Source: Glossina fuscipes (lineage: Eukaryota > Arthropoda > Insecta > Diptera > Glossinidae). From it: a stretch of DNA of 64,000 nucleotides. The stretch spans positions 12,817,162 to 12,881,161 of the forward strand of contig NW_023998416.1 of NCBI RefSeq assembly GCF_014805625.2, written 5' to 3'. How positions within the stretch are numbered: the stretch's first letter is position 1; each line of letters starts with the position of its first letter. Below the pieces are notes generated by a model. That model had not been told where the DNA came from. It was given only the letters and a program-made list of their open reading frames with translations, and did not search any database. Positions 1-13,100 of the stretch are shown here, piece by piece. The position numbers and the translations under genes were made by a program.

Positions 1-1080
1 AGATGATAGTCAGAAAGAACGAGAAGGAGAGTGTACGCATTTTAGTGGCAAGTTAATGTCGTTGATTATTTGAAATATCATTCCTTTATGATTCGCTAGT
101 GAATCAATTGTGCATTCCACTGGCTGTGTGTCAGTATGTCAATATAGCCAAAGAGTGGCTGATAATTGCTGTCGTTAAATCACTTAAGAAATATTTTTAA
201 TTAGTTGCTGATACAGATTTCCTTGATAGGTTGTAAACGATGTTATGACACAAGAGTCTATAGTTAATATGAAAAGCAAATTCCAAAGGTTGTTTCTGCG
301 ATCAAAAGTAAAATAAGAAAATCGCTTTAAAACGAGCTTTAAATACTCGTTACTTCAGTGAAAACATTTCAAGCAAACTAACGTAAGTATAATGTATAGA
401 CAGAGAGAGAGAGAGAAAGGCGGAAGTGAAAAAGGAACGATAGACATAAGCATAGACAACGACATGTAAAGAGAAGTAAGAGAAAGAAGCATTCGTTGTT
501 TCTTTTGGGACATTGTTCGCTCTGCAAACCCGGGGCAAGGCCGAGATTTTTAAATTTTGTTAATTTTAACAAATGGAAAATAACCGATAACGCATGAGAA
601 GGGAGATGGAAACACTAATGGTTTTGATCGACATTTTTTAGCCATACATTAGAGCGAGGAATACGGAAATAGGCAGACAAGTAAACAAAGCATAAGGATT
701 TCGAACTTTGCACTAATTACTTTTATAGGGCCGTCCCTCATACTTACAGGTGCTATGAACGCAATAGAAAAACTAAATTACTCTTATTCTTTGATAATAG
801 TATTAAAAGTGCAAAAAAAAAAAAAAAAAAAAAATCAAGAGATAATTTAAGCAAAGGCATGCCTGCAAAGCATACAAATGCGAAGGCATGCCGTAATAAC
901 ATACACACAAGTGTTATAACAAAGGGTGTAAAAAAGAAAACTATTCAAAGAGATATCTTTTGCAAGTGTGTGCGTGCTTGTAGAATTATTGCATATGTTA
1001 CACGAGAATAGCTTTTAAATAATGAAACACCACTACTGTGAAACGTATAATCGAGACAAAAGCGAGAAGGACAACAAACA

Positions 1081-1388
1081 CAAGCCAGAGTTTTGGTTTA
1101 AGGGTATTTTAAGTGTTTAAAAAAAAGCCAAGAACAACGTCAACAACGGCAACAACATCAGCATGAAGCACTTAAATTTGCTCAGCATATTTTAAGTGTT
1201 GCTTAGGTATGTGATAGTAAATCTAATAGAGTAGCAATGGTAGTTGCGTTGTTTACTGCTTTTGACTTTGGATAGCAATGACACACTTGAAATGAATGCT
1301 AAGGTATGTTGTTGACATTTCGTTGTGTTTGTGAGACTACAAATGATACTTTAATCAGACCAATCTTTGCTACAAAATATATGCAGAG
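1081..1388 (+). other. Candidate non-coding 5' exon(s) (5' UTR)
   Basis: A CAA/CAR-rich stretch at about 1130-1160, of the kind common in fly 5' leaders, runs into a TTAG|GTATGT donor-like site (exon end 1206). Further on are AAG|GTATGT (exon end 1303) and a strong AGAG|GTAAGT donor (exon end 1388). No ORF is present. The coding first exon at 18900-19053 begins with a splice acceptor, so a non-coding exon must lie upstream, and this is the best-looking place within the window. Which donor is used, and whether the stretch is transcribed at all, cannot be told from sequence. A chance match in AT-rich DNA is a real possibility. Confidence 0.2.
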
Positions 1389-1770
1389 GTAAGTGGTTCC
1401 TTTCCCCTTTCTCGCCCTCTCTCTCTTTTATCTTCTTAACCACTAGTTTTCACTTGTTTTGAAATGCTTAAGAAAATTTGGCAGACATTGTGTTATTAGC
1501 TAACTGGTGGGTTAATATTTTAGAGGATTGCTATATAAATGTCAAGTATGTGTTAAAATACAAAGCAAGTGAATGGTGATAATGAAAATGTTGACATAAA
1601 ACGAAGGTCGAAATAATGAAAATTATTATTAAGAACATGCCTGTTGAAAAGATCTAATCATTAATTGGTCAATTAATTTTGATAACAAAAACACCCAATG
1701 AGTATTTTAAGAACTATAAGAACTTATGGGAATAAACACAAGGTGGAGAGATTTTTTTCTCTTGCTTCTC

Positions 1771-2593
1771 TTTTTTTTTCACATTATGTACGAGGATGTC
1801 GAGGATGTGAGAGTAGTTTAACGTGAGTACCTGCTTTGAGGCTTAAACTTAAGCTGTCCGCTCGCACCACCGGTCGTCTTAATACGAACCGGTGCCCCCC
1901 AGAGCGTGGGACAATCTCGATAACCTAGCGAATCCACAGCCTGGAATATCAGATTGATTTAATGTGTTGGGGCTTATTACCATCTCTATTCTATTCACTT
2001 TTGGCGATGTTTGAAGACCACAGCCACAACGATACCCTTGAAAGGTCGTAGGCAACATTCAGTACTCACTGTCACAACTACAAGACTCCCTTCAAAAGAA
2101 GCTTCTCTACGTAGTGGGTAGGCCTCTGACTCCCGCGGCGAGCAAATTTAGACTATAAAGCCTTTAACATGTTTTTATGCGTAGCCACTCTTGCCTTTGG
2201 ATCTTCCATACCCGGTTGGCCAAACCTAAGTCGTCCCTTCTAAGGATATATGTGCGTCGGCAGCAAAGAACTGATATGGTCTGCATCATGCTCTCAACGA
2301 TCGACTACTTCTCAGTATTGTATAACCTAGTTGATCTTCGTTCGGCTAGTTTGTATTTATTGCACAGCAGTAGTCTATTTAGAAAACAACTGCTCTTCTA
2401 TAAAGAACACAAAACTTGTTTCAGTGCATTCGCTAAGTTATCTCTGAGAAAGACCTGGTGCGAAGTTATAAATACCCAAGCTTCAAGTTTTCTTCGCCAA
2501 CCTAATAACCTTTACCCACAATCGCCACGTGTAGATGAGAGCTCTGGCATAGATGTGCCCCACTCAAAGTACAGTTTCTCACTCAATCTGTAG
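1771..2593 (-). mobile_element. Probable degraded LINE 3' end (minus strand)
   Basis: The block is more GC-rich than its surroundings. Read on the minus strand it ends in a poly-A run (the T run at about 1771-1779), as expected for a non-LTR retrotransposon 3' end. The minus frame around 2180-2290 stays open over residues such as RRDDLGLANRVWKIQRQEWL before stops. The plus-strand ORF at 2177-2593 overlies this block and is probably a shadow of it. A GC-rich hairpin lies at 1868-1894. The family was not recognised, and no catalytic motif is visible. Confidence 0.35.
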
Positions 2594-5500
2594 AGGAGTA
2601 CAAACTAGCGTAAGAAGTGCAGCAACATTTGAAATTTTTTCTTAACATTCAACTTTGTGTTATAAATTCGACATGACGGTTGAAACATCAGAAGAATAAC
2701 ATAATTATCGTTGCATTAATCGTGCAAAACTTCCGTCGCGAAAGACAAGTCGATTTACGTTTGGAAAATAAAAGAAATTCATAGCAAGATTTGCACGACT
2801 TATGATCAAAGGCAATTGCTTATCTTTAATATACAAGCAACAGTTATAACGGAAAGAAAGAAAGAAAGAAAGAAATATGAATTCCCTTTCACACTAAATA
2901 ATTACCCTAAACTGTTCTTCAAGTTGTGGAAATTTTTAAAATTTTTCACACAAGCATTGGGATGAAAATGGGGATGAAAAATGAATGAAAAAATGCTTTC
3001 GGCAATGACTTCTTAAACTGTGACAAACGCTGACAGTGACAAAAAGGACTAATTGGTACAATCAAGCATCGGTGCTTAACAAATTCACTATCAACTACGA
3101 GACAATTCGTCGTTTATTTACTTGCTATCTTTGCGCCGCTTTGACTAAATTTGTCGTATTTTTTATTTCTTTTTATTTAACTTATGATTCATATAACAAA
3201 GCTCAAGACTTATAAGTTAAAGTACAGAAGTGTAGTATGGTGTGTAGTATAAGTTAGAGATCACAAATAATATCTTTACCGCTATTTAAAATATAATGTA
3301 CATATAAGGTTACAATTTTAGTAAAAGCAGCGAGAAAACAAGAAAATTTTGACGACAGACTAAAAAAGTTTAAAAGAATGAATAGAAGAACACAGTATGG
3401 CTTAACATTGCAGTGTCTTGCGAGGAAATGTTTAAACTTTCCATCACTGGCGGTCGTCTGCAAATTCGACGGTAGAGCATTTCCTAGTTTCGTAGCATAT
3501 ATATTGAAAGCTCAAACATGAATAGATGACCTCAAATACTCAACTTATTTTTTAGTAATTGGTCGGTCTTTTCTTATCCAATCTGGCCTATGTATGTATG
3601 GAGTATGAGTCGATTATATAGAAATGACTGTGAAATAATGCACCGAAAAAAGGCTACACTCGTGCGTTATGCTCGACTCTGCATTTGCTTTATCACTAAC
3701 GAATTTAACCGCTATTTCTGGTGACACCTCACAAGTCGCGCTCTTGTACGAATTCATTTGTAGCTGGTTTCGTGAAGAGCTTTCTGTTGTGTAAGTCAAT
3801 TACGACACAATTTGTAAAATCTTCGCCAGAAAAACATTCTATTAGGACGGCGAGACTCTGTCGTGTTCTAGATAAAACATTTCAATGCGAGAACGGATTC
3901 TTTGGTAATCGAATGATGGACGCTGACTTCCTTTGCAAAAGCAAAGCGGTTAGAGCGATGAGAGTTATTCTCTTCACAATGTTTTTACAAGCAACCCATG
4001 TCTTGTTCCCCTTTTAAAGCTCATGCCAAAGGTGCACCCTGTCTTTGCAGCTTACTGATGAAGAGCATGGAAAGTAGTTCTGTTACATCCCACGATAGAT
4101 ATGCTAAATAATAAGGCCTCACCTGAGGCATTGTATCTATTTACTTGAATCTGACACGTGTAATTACCCGTAGGTAGTAAAAGCCGACAGAACTTGCCCG
4201 CCAACCTAACATATGTCTTTTCATGATTATTATGCAGTGTAATTAACGTTGACTAACAATTAAATTGACTTTTTATACCGGAATAACGAAAAGTACCGCG
4301 ATACTGTGGCCATTCCTTATTTATTAAGACTTATCAAAAGGGGTTTATGAAATTTGTAGCATTATTTCGTCGTGAATTCAATGCGTTATGAAGAATATTA
4401 TGAAGAATATTATGAAAAAAAATTTGTATTGCTTGCGTCAAAGTCTTTGCCTTACAAATTCCAGTTGGCCGAATGAAGCACAGCGTTACTAATGTCGAGC
4501 AACACGTCGACAATGATAAGAAGGAGAAAATTGGTATCTTATACTTCAAGTAACTTTAAAAGATTTTTTATTAAGACTTTGTGGGGAAGAATGAAATTGC
4601 TTTGCGGCTTATTAAACTGTAAATGACCTTTTCTCTGTCGTCTTTGATATTCCACGAACGGCAGGTTGAGTGCAATGTGAGTTGTTGGCTTACTGAGCTT
4701 GTTGAGCTTTTCGTATTTAGCAAATAATCTTGATGATAATCAAATAAAGAGGACAAGAAGAGATTTCCACGTTGGAGATTCTGTGCCATCACCATGCACA
4801 CGCAAGTATCGGCAGGTTAGCTTGGGGTTTATTGTCTCTCGATGTTTATTTTACAGAATAAAATGTGTTTTAATTTTTCTTTTGATTAAATTTGAAAATC
4901 ATATCAAAAACTTTTCGTTGTGTCATCTAACTGTGGTTCACAGTGTTGGCATTATACTTTATGTCTTGTTTTCTTATAATGAAAGGAGACAAGTCACATT
5001 AAATGAAAAAAAAGAGGAGAAGTAAACCTAAGGTTTAAATTTTCTTTTTATTGTCTCGTTTTCATTCTCTAAATGTTTATGTAATCAAAGACGTAAAAAC
5101 AGTTTAAAGTTTTCTTACAGTCTAGACCAATTGAGAAAAGTTTTCCTTCCTTGTGTTGTGTGTTGTACTCTAATTTTCTCTATGAAGCAGAGAAATGAAA
5201 ATTATTTTGTTATAACTGCACACGCACTTATGGGTTATTGTTAATGTAACCGAGGGGATACATGTTTAGTTAACTACATGTATCACCGTGTGTGCTATTC
5301 ATTCATTCATTCATGCATTCATTCTGTGATGGTGAGGATAAGAGGATTATTTCAATTGTTGTAAATTGACTGTTTTGCGAGCAGATGCGTGTTGTCTTAG
5401 CCGAGAGAAGATACATTTTTCGGTAAAAAAATTGTTACAAAATATTTTGATTAGAATTTCTGCCTTTTAACTTTTGCCTAAGTAGGCAAATAAAGATTAT

Positions 5501-6249
5501 CCATATTAGTGAAATTTAGAAGAAAAGAAGACTAATTCAATATATATTTAAATAAGACGAACACATTTATTTGAAAAGCGATAGAAAATAATCGAGACAT
5601 CTAAGAATAAGAAGTAACAAGAAAGAGAAATGAGAAGAAGAACGAGGTTTGCTATCCAAAACAGCTTTTGGCCTAAGATCCCTTTTTAAATGAGCAATCA
5701 TTTAGGGTATATGTCCCCTGTAGGTGTGACACGGGGGTGGTCAGAAAAACAATGTGGAAAGAAAAGAAAATATGGAAAGAATGACTGCAGCCTAGTGGTT
5801 GTGTGGTCGATCGGTAAGTTTTCTGGCTTCTACTAACTGAGCACCCATTATAGCTTCTGCCTAAGATATTCTACCGCCCGAGATTTGAATCTGCGAACAC
5901 GAACTTGATAGTCGCGGTTCTTGTCGACTTGACTACTCAAGGTTACTAAAAGATGTAAAAATGGTTTCATAGTTTTAGAAAGAAAGGCATGAAATTTTCG
6001 TCTCAAGAAGAATACGACTTTTTTACTCGATATCTGAAGCAAAGGAAGTACGTTAGGCTACGTTGCCAGTTAGAACGCTCCGACATAGACATCCAAGGGA
6101 TATTTACGAAATCAGAAAAGCAATATCCTTCAGTGATCTAACGTTGCATGTATCGTCAATCGCGTAACACTTCTTATGGTATCCAAGAACTAATTTCTTG
6201 TGCTATGTTATGTCTAAAATAGATAAGATTCCCATATTCAGGTATTACC
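2594..6249. other. Non-coding stretch, no gene seen
   Basis: AT-rich DNA with a (GAAA)n run at about 2852-2875 and a CATT-type repeat at 5297-5324. Short open frames at 3721-4017 and 4699-5025 lack splice context and recognisable protein. Probably intron or intergenic. Confidence 0.6.
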
Positions 6250-6575
6250 GTTCGACATGCCAAACGCTTCTTGATTAAGAGAGACGTTGTTGACCGAGTG
6301 CTGTCACAACTCCTTCAGGTATCATCTGAACAGTAAGGGTACCTCTAATACCGGCCTGTGCAGATTCTACGAAAGGGCGACTAATCACTTTCTGTGTGAA
6401 TGTGTGGCTATCTCAACAATCAGACATCAGATGGGTGACGACCCAGATAAAACGCGGTTGAATCAAAAAAGGTGATAGCATTCGTAAGAATCGTCAAGCT
6501 GAAGGGCTAGGGGGTTGCGCGTCCATAATGAATTTTTAGGTCGCGTTTGCGGACTACCCATACGAAAGCAAGAGG
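6250..6575 (+). mobile_element. LINE ORF2 C-terminal remnant (Jockey/R1/I-like)
   Basis: The plus frame read from 6287 contains a segment of the form HLNSKG...GLCR(x)8NHFLCECVA...RHQMG. It matches in spacing and character the zinc-binding tail after the reverse transcriptase of many insect LINEs, which runs H-L-x2-G, then C-R-x-C, then H-x-L-C-x-C-P-A. One of the usual cysteines (the C in CRxC) is replaced and the frame stops at 6475, so the copy is decayed. No reverse transcriptase domain precedes it, so it is a 5'-truncated fragment. The clade is uncertain. Confidence 0.55.
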
Positions 6576-9565
6576 GGTATACGAACTATAAATAAATTCT
6601 TATTCGCTAAAAGACAATGATAATTCTACTCTAACCCACTATAAGCCTTCAGTTCCGTCATCTACATCCGTGTTCAGATTGTTGCCCTAAATTCGAGATT
6701 CGAGTAATAAGTTTATCTTACTTTAAAGTTGCTTTGTTTATTTGTTTTAAAGTCGTAGAGGAGATTCTTAAATATACGATGAAAATGTACAATTTAATAC
6801 TAGTAACAGTTATCCATATTCATCCGATATCTCTGAGCAAACGTATAAATTTACTTTATAGAATAATTTACAACTGTCTTCTATTATTAACTGTAACAAT
6901 GATATAAATTTCAAAAGCATAAAATTGAATAAACCATAAGTTCAAGTATCGGAGTGAAAACGAGAACAAACGTACATAAAAGTGAAATATTTTGTAGCAA
7001 TACAGTGATTTTGCATTAGCATAAAGACTGTAGTTATTGTTGAAAGTAAGCAAAATATTCATTTCTTTGTCTCTCCATCACTTCCTTTTATGCTTCGTAT
7101 ATAAAGTGTACGGCTAATAAATTCCTAAATTGTGAGTGTAATACATTAATATTAATGGATAGAACCATAAGTTTGCTTAAAGTCAAGGCAGATTTTGTGG
7201 TTCATTAGCAAAGTTAACACATTCGGGAAAGTTGCCTTTAAATCTTATCCTAAAGTATTATATGGAAAATTAATGATATTTGATGTAAGTATTTTTTGAA
7301 AGAAAACTTATCAAATCTTGTGTCTCTTTCAATATTAAAGGTCGCAGACCGGTTCTAAAGGTTCCGCTATTGTTTCGGAAAATTTATGTTCCTTGCTGGA
7401 TATTTCGTTCATGTTAAACTTTCAATGACAATTTTTTGCCTTCACCCTTATTATCAGAGTAACAATTTTTCTTCTTTCCTTTTTTTTTTTTTGCTGCGAT
7501 GGAGTGAATGGGGAGAGAGCGAGGGCCGCACTGCATCATTTTGCAATTTGTATTTGAACAAATAAAGGAGTGATTCCGTTTTTATCTGCTTCTTCTTAGC
7601 TTAATAAATATAGCACAAATTTAACATCAACCACCATCTAATATACCTTACCACGTAAACACTATATATATATGGGGTCAAGAAAATCATTAGATCGACT
7701 AGTAGTTTCTTCTCTTGGTATTTTGGTTTTATTTGTTCAATTTTGTTTGGGTAAATTGCAAATCTACTCCATTTCACGATGCAATGAAACAAAACACTGC
7801 CAATATTTCAATGTTCTTGAATGATTGTGTAGTCAGTCGTCTACATGCGTCTTTACTCTATAACGTTATTTCTATTTAGTGTTAACTAAATTATCGCTTG
7901 ATATAACGGTATATACACAAAACCATAGATTATTCTCTAATATAATATATTTGCACTCTTCGTCCAAAGCAGACATTTATCCAGTCAAACTTTCAATTAT
8001 TTCTCTTGTTTTCTTCGTTGCATTTTAAGATGTCTGTCCGCATCATTCTGGCAAGAGTAGAGTGCACAAATACCCGAACGCAATGTTTGCTTCGATAAAT
8101 GAGTCTAATGAAATGCTATTCTTCAGTTGAAAGTCTGTGGCTCGTACATTGGTAAATTTCAAAAGAGAAACATTGGTTGACAGTGGTTGCAGACTAACAC
8201 AAATTTTCTAAAATTTCTAAAATTCAAAATTACAATTTTTTTCTCTTATTCTCTTCTCGTATTCGTCAAAGGCTATGTAGAATTTACACGGAGCAAATAC
8301 ATCGAACGAGACTTCATCGTCACAAAGCATGTGATTTCTTTAAGATCAAACCAATAATTAACAAAATCAGCTCTGCTTTTCTTCCTCAACCCCAAAACTA
8401 TAACTAGTTTTACCGAAAGGGGTCACTTTGATCTCCGTTTTTATCGCGGAAGTCTGAAGTTTGGCGCAATAATTTCTTGATCGTTTAAAAGGCGACGATT
8501 GCTTCTGTTGCATGCTCACTATGTAGAAGAAACGATGTTTTCCATATTTTTGTCGAAGAGTTTCGCCTTGATCTCTAGTACGAAGATGGTTCGAACAGGC
8601 CTACTAGCTTTCCAACTTTATTTCCAAGTTATTCTAAGCCACATTAGCACCACATTCTTCAATCGAATTGTAACTCAGTTAGAAATAAATTGAAGTTAGA
8701 ACTTTACCATATTAGCAAGCCGAGCGGGGCCAGTTTTGAACCATATATTCAGCTGGTTTTAATGAACGTTTGGAGTTTCCGAAACCCTTGGACCTTTGTT
8801 CATTTACTTCTTGTTTATTTAAGAAAAGATTCCCTGCAACTGTAATATTCTTAGCTAATAATTGTCATTATAGTCATAAAGATAACAATGGCAACGATAC
8901 ATTTTATGGTAATGGTCTTACGGTTAAATATAATCCGTGAGAAAAACGCTAGTCACCAAGTATATGCGCGAAATATGAAAAAACCGTTAATGTGTCTTCG
9001 AAGTTGTCCCAGTTTCTTATCTATTATAAGCGCATATGTGAGCAGATCACGGATTGTTAACCTTAGGTTCTTAATTATATAAGAAAAGTTTGAATCAATT
9101 TTGGGCTTTTTATCTCTATTTTTGCGAGTCTGACATTTCGAAAAACTTATAGATCAAATTGAATGATTTCGGTAGAAGTGGGTAGACGTGAACACTATCT
9201 CAAAAGTCAAACCAGGTGAAGAAAAATTCGTTAGGGCTCCTTAAAAATCTTTTCATTTAAACAACAGTCGTCAAGAAATTTCGGATCTTCGCTCACTTTG
9301 CAACCATTCGTTTCAAACTCCAAAGGTTGGAAAAGGTTAAGTTGACCTTTGAGATTGAACTGATATAGAAAAGGATTTCGATTTGATAAAATCAAGTAGA
9401 GTATATGAAATCTCATAATGATATTAAGCGTAATAAAGGCTGACCTCTAAATTAATTGTTTCGTAACAACACTATCCACTTTTCCTATTTGTTAAATTGA
9501 CCGAGCAATTTCATGGTTGGACGCATCTAAGTTTACAACAAGAAATAAGAAGAACGGTATTCTAA
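6576..9565. other. Non-coding stretch, no gene seen
   Basis: AT-rich DNA without convincing exons, conserved domains or long repeats. Only short T-rich runs (for example around 7480) stand out. Confidence 0.6.
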
Positions 9566-9576
9566 AATTAAGATAA

Positions 9577-9753
9577 ATGATGTTTTATTATTATTATTTT
9601 TATTATTAATTTAGCCAGAGAATAAACTCTAAGACTAAAGTCTTAAAGCACTAGCATCTAAGCGTATCGGCTTTAATGAAAACTCTACAGAATTTGACCC
9701 CACGACCACTAAATTCTTAGTCGAAATTATTTGTCCACTCGGCCACTCAAGCG
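9577..9753 (-). mobile_element. tRNA-derived SINE, copy A, with 11-bp target-site duplication
   Basis: Read on the minus strand, the element starts with a tRNA Ser/Leu-like head whose box A, TGGCCGAGTGG (9735-9745), matches the TRGCNNAGYGG consensus exactly. A degenerate box B (GGGTCAAATTC) follows, then a family-specific body, then an AAT-rich tail. The direct repeat aattaagataa flanks it at 9566-9576 and 9754-9764. That is the hallmark of LINE-dependent retroposition and fixes both ends. The body matches copies at 44169, 61519 and 62586. Such elements are transcribed by RNA polymerase III and encode no protein. Confidence 0.8.
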
Positions 9754-9764
9754 AATTAAGATAA

Positions 9765-10125
9765 TCGTGTTAGAGTTAAGTAGCGGGAAATTTTGCATTC
9801 CTTTATCGGTACAATAACATTCGTGTTATTTTGCTACAGAATCACTCATTTCTCGACATTCTCTTTAGAAATACCTCGTAAAACTGAAAACATGATATTT
9901 TAGTTAATGTTTTTACCACTGTGCTTATCAATTACTGGCGGTACGTATCGTAATTCAAATAAACAAAAGTATTTTCACACTCACTTTCAACAACCTGTAT
10001 ATACATGCCGAGCCACATATATCGCATGTTATGTAGAATAATAAAACATTAAAGTGAATCACCCCCATTGCATTACATAAATCTATAAAATTTTCAAAAC
10101 ACGTGTGAAAACAAGTAGAAAATGA

Positions 10126-10156
<31 letters not shown>

Positions 10157-13100
10157 GCAGAGCAATAGAACAGCCTCATCGTACACTTTTACACATATTG
10201 CTTTTGTTGTGGACCGGTAACTTGAGATTTTTTTTGATATGTTAGAATATGTATGTACGCATATGGACATTATAACGTACGTTAGGGTTTAACGAATCAA
10301 TACTCAGATGAGATGCCTTGCCTTCAATTTATTCCAACATATAAGCTTAAGCCGCAGTGAGAAAAGGGCAAGGGGAATGAGAATGGGATCGATATTCTAT
10401 GAATATGCGATAAGGTTTGTGGTAGAAAAAGTCTTCCGTAACATTGGAAAAAAACATAGATAGATATTTGCCTAAACAGCCAAAACATATGCATATATCA
10501 CAGAATTTGTAATAACAAGTGCTACTTAAGCTTTCCAAATATTTTCCAAAATGTAACTGTTTTTGACATTTGCTTGCTTTGGTTTATGTAATCAAGATAA
10601 TCATATAATTTACGGATTAAATGTCAAATTGTTTAAAAGTAATCGGTTAATCTTGAGCGCAGTGAGCTACAGTTCGACAAGATAAATAATGCTATGACGA
10701 ATGCTGGCTGATAAAATTCTAAAATTAATTTAGAAATTAAGTGAGAAAAAATCATTCTTACTGAATCTGTTCATCCCTCTTTTCAAAGATAATAACTACA
10801 ATAAATGTAGTCGGATTAAAAGCCGCGCACATTTGGCTATGCCAGTCCTATTAAGCTATGCTCCAGAATTGCGGAATGCAGGTTGAACATAAAAAAACAA
10901 GACGGACAGACAAGCTCAAATCGATGGCTTCAGAGGTGGCTTCGAATGCATGGGTTTAATAAAAGCTCGATCTATTTCAAAACGTCTTGGAGCTGCTTAC
11001 ACCCCCACAAACTTAATAAGCTTTTGCATCATACGCAGTGTGGGTTGTAAAAATCTTTTATAATATTTGGTAATTCAATTAAAAGTAATTGCGTTTTGCG
11101 AAATTTAAAGTAATCGACTATGCTTTACAATATCACAAGGGTCAAGGCGATGATGCTTTAAAAGCTTATGAAAGAATTTATGATGTGCACACACACTGCG
11201 GGAATAGGTTACTGGTTTCTACTTTGGAAATTTCATAGCCGATTAAATGTGGACCACATATAAGAATTATTTGCAAGCTGTGCCAAAACGTGGGCTGGCG
11301 TCACCGAAGATATATCAATGTATTTAGTGGAGTTGGGTGCAAACCATGCATCGTGGGCGGCTCCCACCTGACCGGACGATTGATTCTACTCTCTGGGAGA
11401 GTACGAGAAATCGTAGCTTTGCAAATCGAAATATATCGAAACCTCCACTTTTCCGGACTTAGTCATATTAACATGGTTGAAATAACGATTACCTTTTTTT
11501 TGTCGGATATGAACAGGAGAGTCTCCCTCGCGTTTCCGAGATCTTAAAGGAAGCATGTTTTCTCTAGCGTACACTCTTCTAGTCTAGTATTGAGAAACGA
11601 TTGAGGAAGAATCCTCCTTGAGCTCTTCTTGTATAAACAAAATTGAAGCCTTTGGAGTCCGGTCTACTGCTGCCCCTTTCAATTATATTTTTAATAAGAA
11701 GTTTTCAGGTATTAAGCTGCCCTAATATCCGTAGCACATTTGCGAAAAATTATTGTGATCAAATAGTTTTTGCTTCGCTTTCCGGGAGGTATGAAAGATC
11801 ACTTATAAGCGTAGCGTTCGCTCAAAGTTACATACTATGAACTTTTGGATGCTCATGGGGGTCATATTGCGTGAGGAAAATTGATCTACGCATGCTGATT
11901 GAGCTTCAGGCAACTTGGGATACTTGGGCCAGTGCCCCTAAATTCATTGGGCTGTGACTGTTACATCTTCATATATATTAGGTAATGTACTCATGACTTC
12001 AATACCGTCACAAATTGACAAATGAATAAATGAGTTGTTGTTAAGTTTGCAATTTTTCGTTTTCCTTATATGAGAATTTGACTTTTGTACATATTTACCA
12101 TAAATCAATAATATTGGACAAATACATCGCAGCCAAATATAACATTTTTAGTCTTGTTTTCTAATTGTATTCCGCCCGTTATGGCGGAAAATTGTTATTG
12201 TAATTTCATTAAGCGGGTTTGTTTAGCTTTTAATAACTCAATACGCCCGCAGTGTATTGGGTAAGTTTTTACTTTTGATTTGTTCGATTTCAACTAAGAA
12301 TATTCAACTTGGCAGGGCAGCAATAGCTGTTGACCATTTGCTCGGCAACGATGACGTAGACTATTGTGAATGGAGGTAATTTCGTCTCATCGTTTCCATT
12401 GATTTTGAGGCGAAAGTCAATCTCCTCACTGATTATCTGTACCTGAATCCAATGTTTTTATAAGACTAAGCTCATAGAAAGGGCATATAATCTGAAGATC
12501 GGAACCACAATCTGCAGCATCACTAGCTGTCACTACATTAATTATTCTCCCTATACTTCCACGTCTCGCAATCTACCGTGTATCATGAAGCCTGTACGAA
12601 AATTTTTCCATAAAATATTGAATCATTGCAAAGGCAAGAGATACAGAGCGTGTACTGCGTCATGTGCCTGAAAGGTATTTCATTGAAAATTGGCGTAAAG
12701 TTACCCATTATTTTCCAAAAAGGTCTGGCAGGTGTTCTTACGTTTGGCTTATTATTCGTCAATGCCAGCTTATCCTATACTACAACGGTTGGATCGTGGC
12801 CGCAATAGTGCGAATCATAATGCTGGTCCAATTAGTCTTTACAACACCTTTTCACAAAATGCGTCATAGAAAGACGGGTAAGAGAATGTATTGAAAGCGT
12901 GACATGGTTTCCTCTACAAAGCGAAAATGTGCGATCCTCAAGTCAGAGCTGTTTGTATATATTCCCTAAATGTCATAGCGATCGTCTTTCTTTTGAAATT
13001 CTAAAATTGGAAATAATATGCTGGCAGATTGTATATATTTTTTAATTTTAATGCAAGATTTCTCTGAGAGGTGAAAATTTATCTTGTTCTTCAAACAAAA

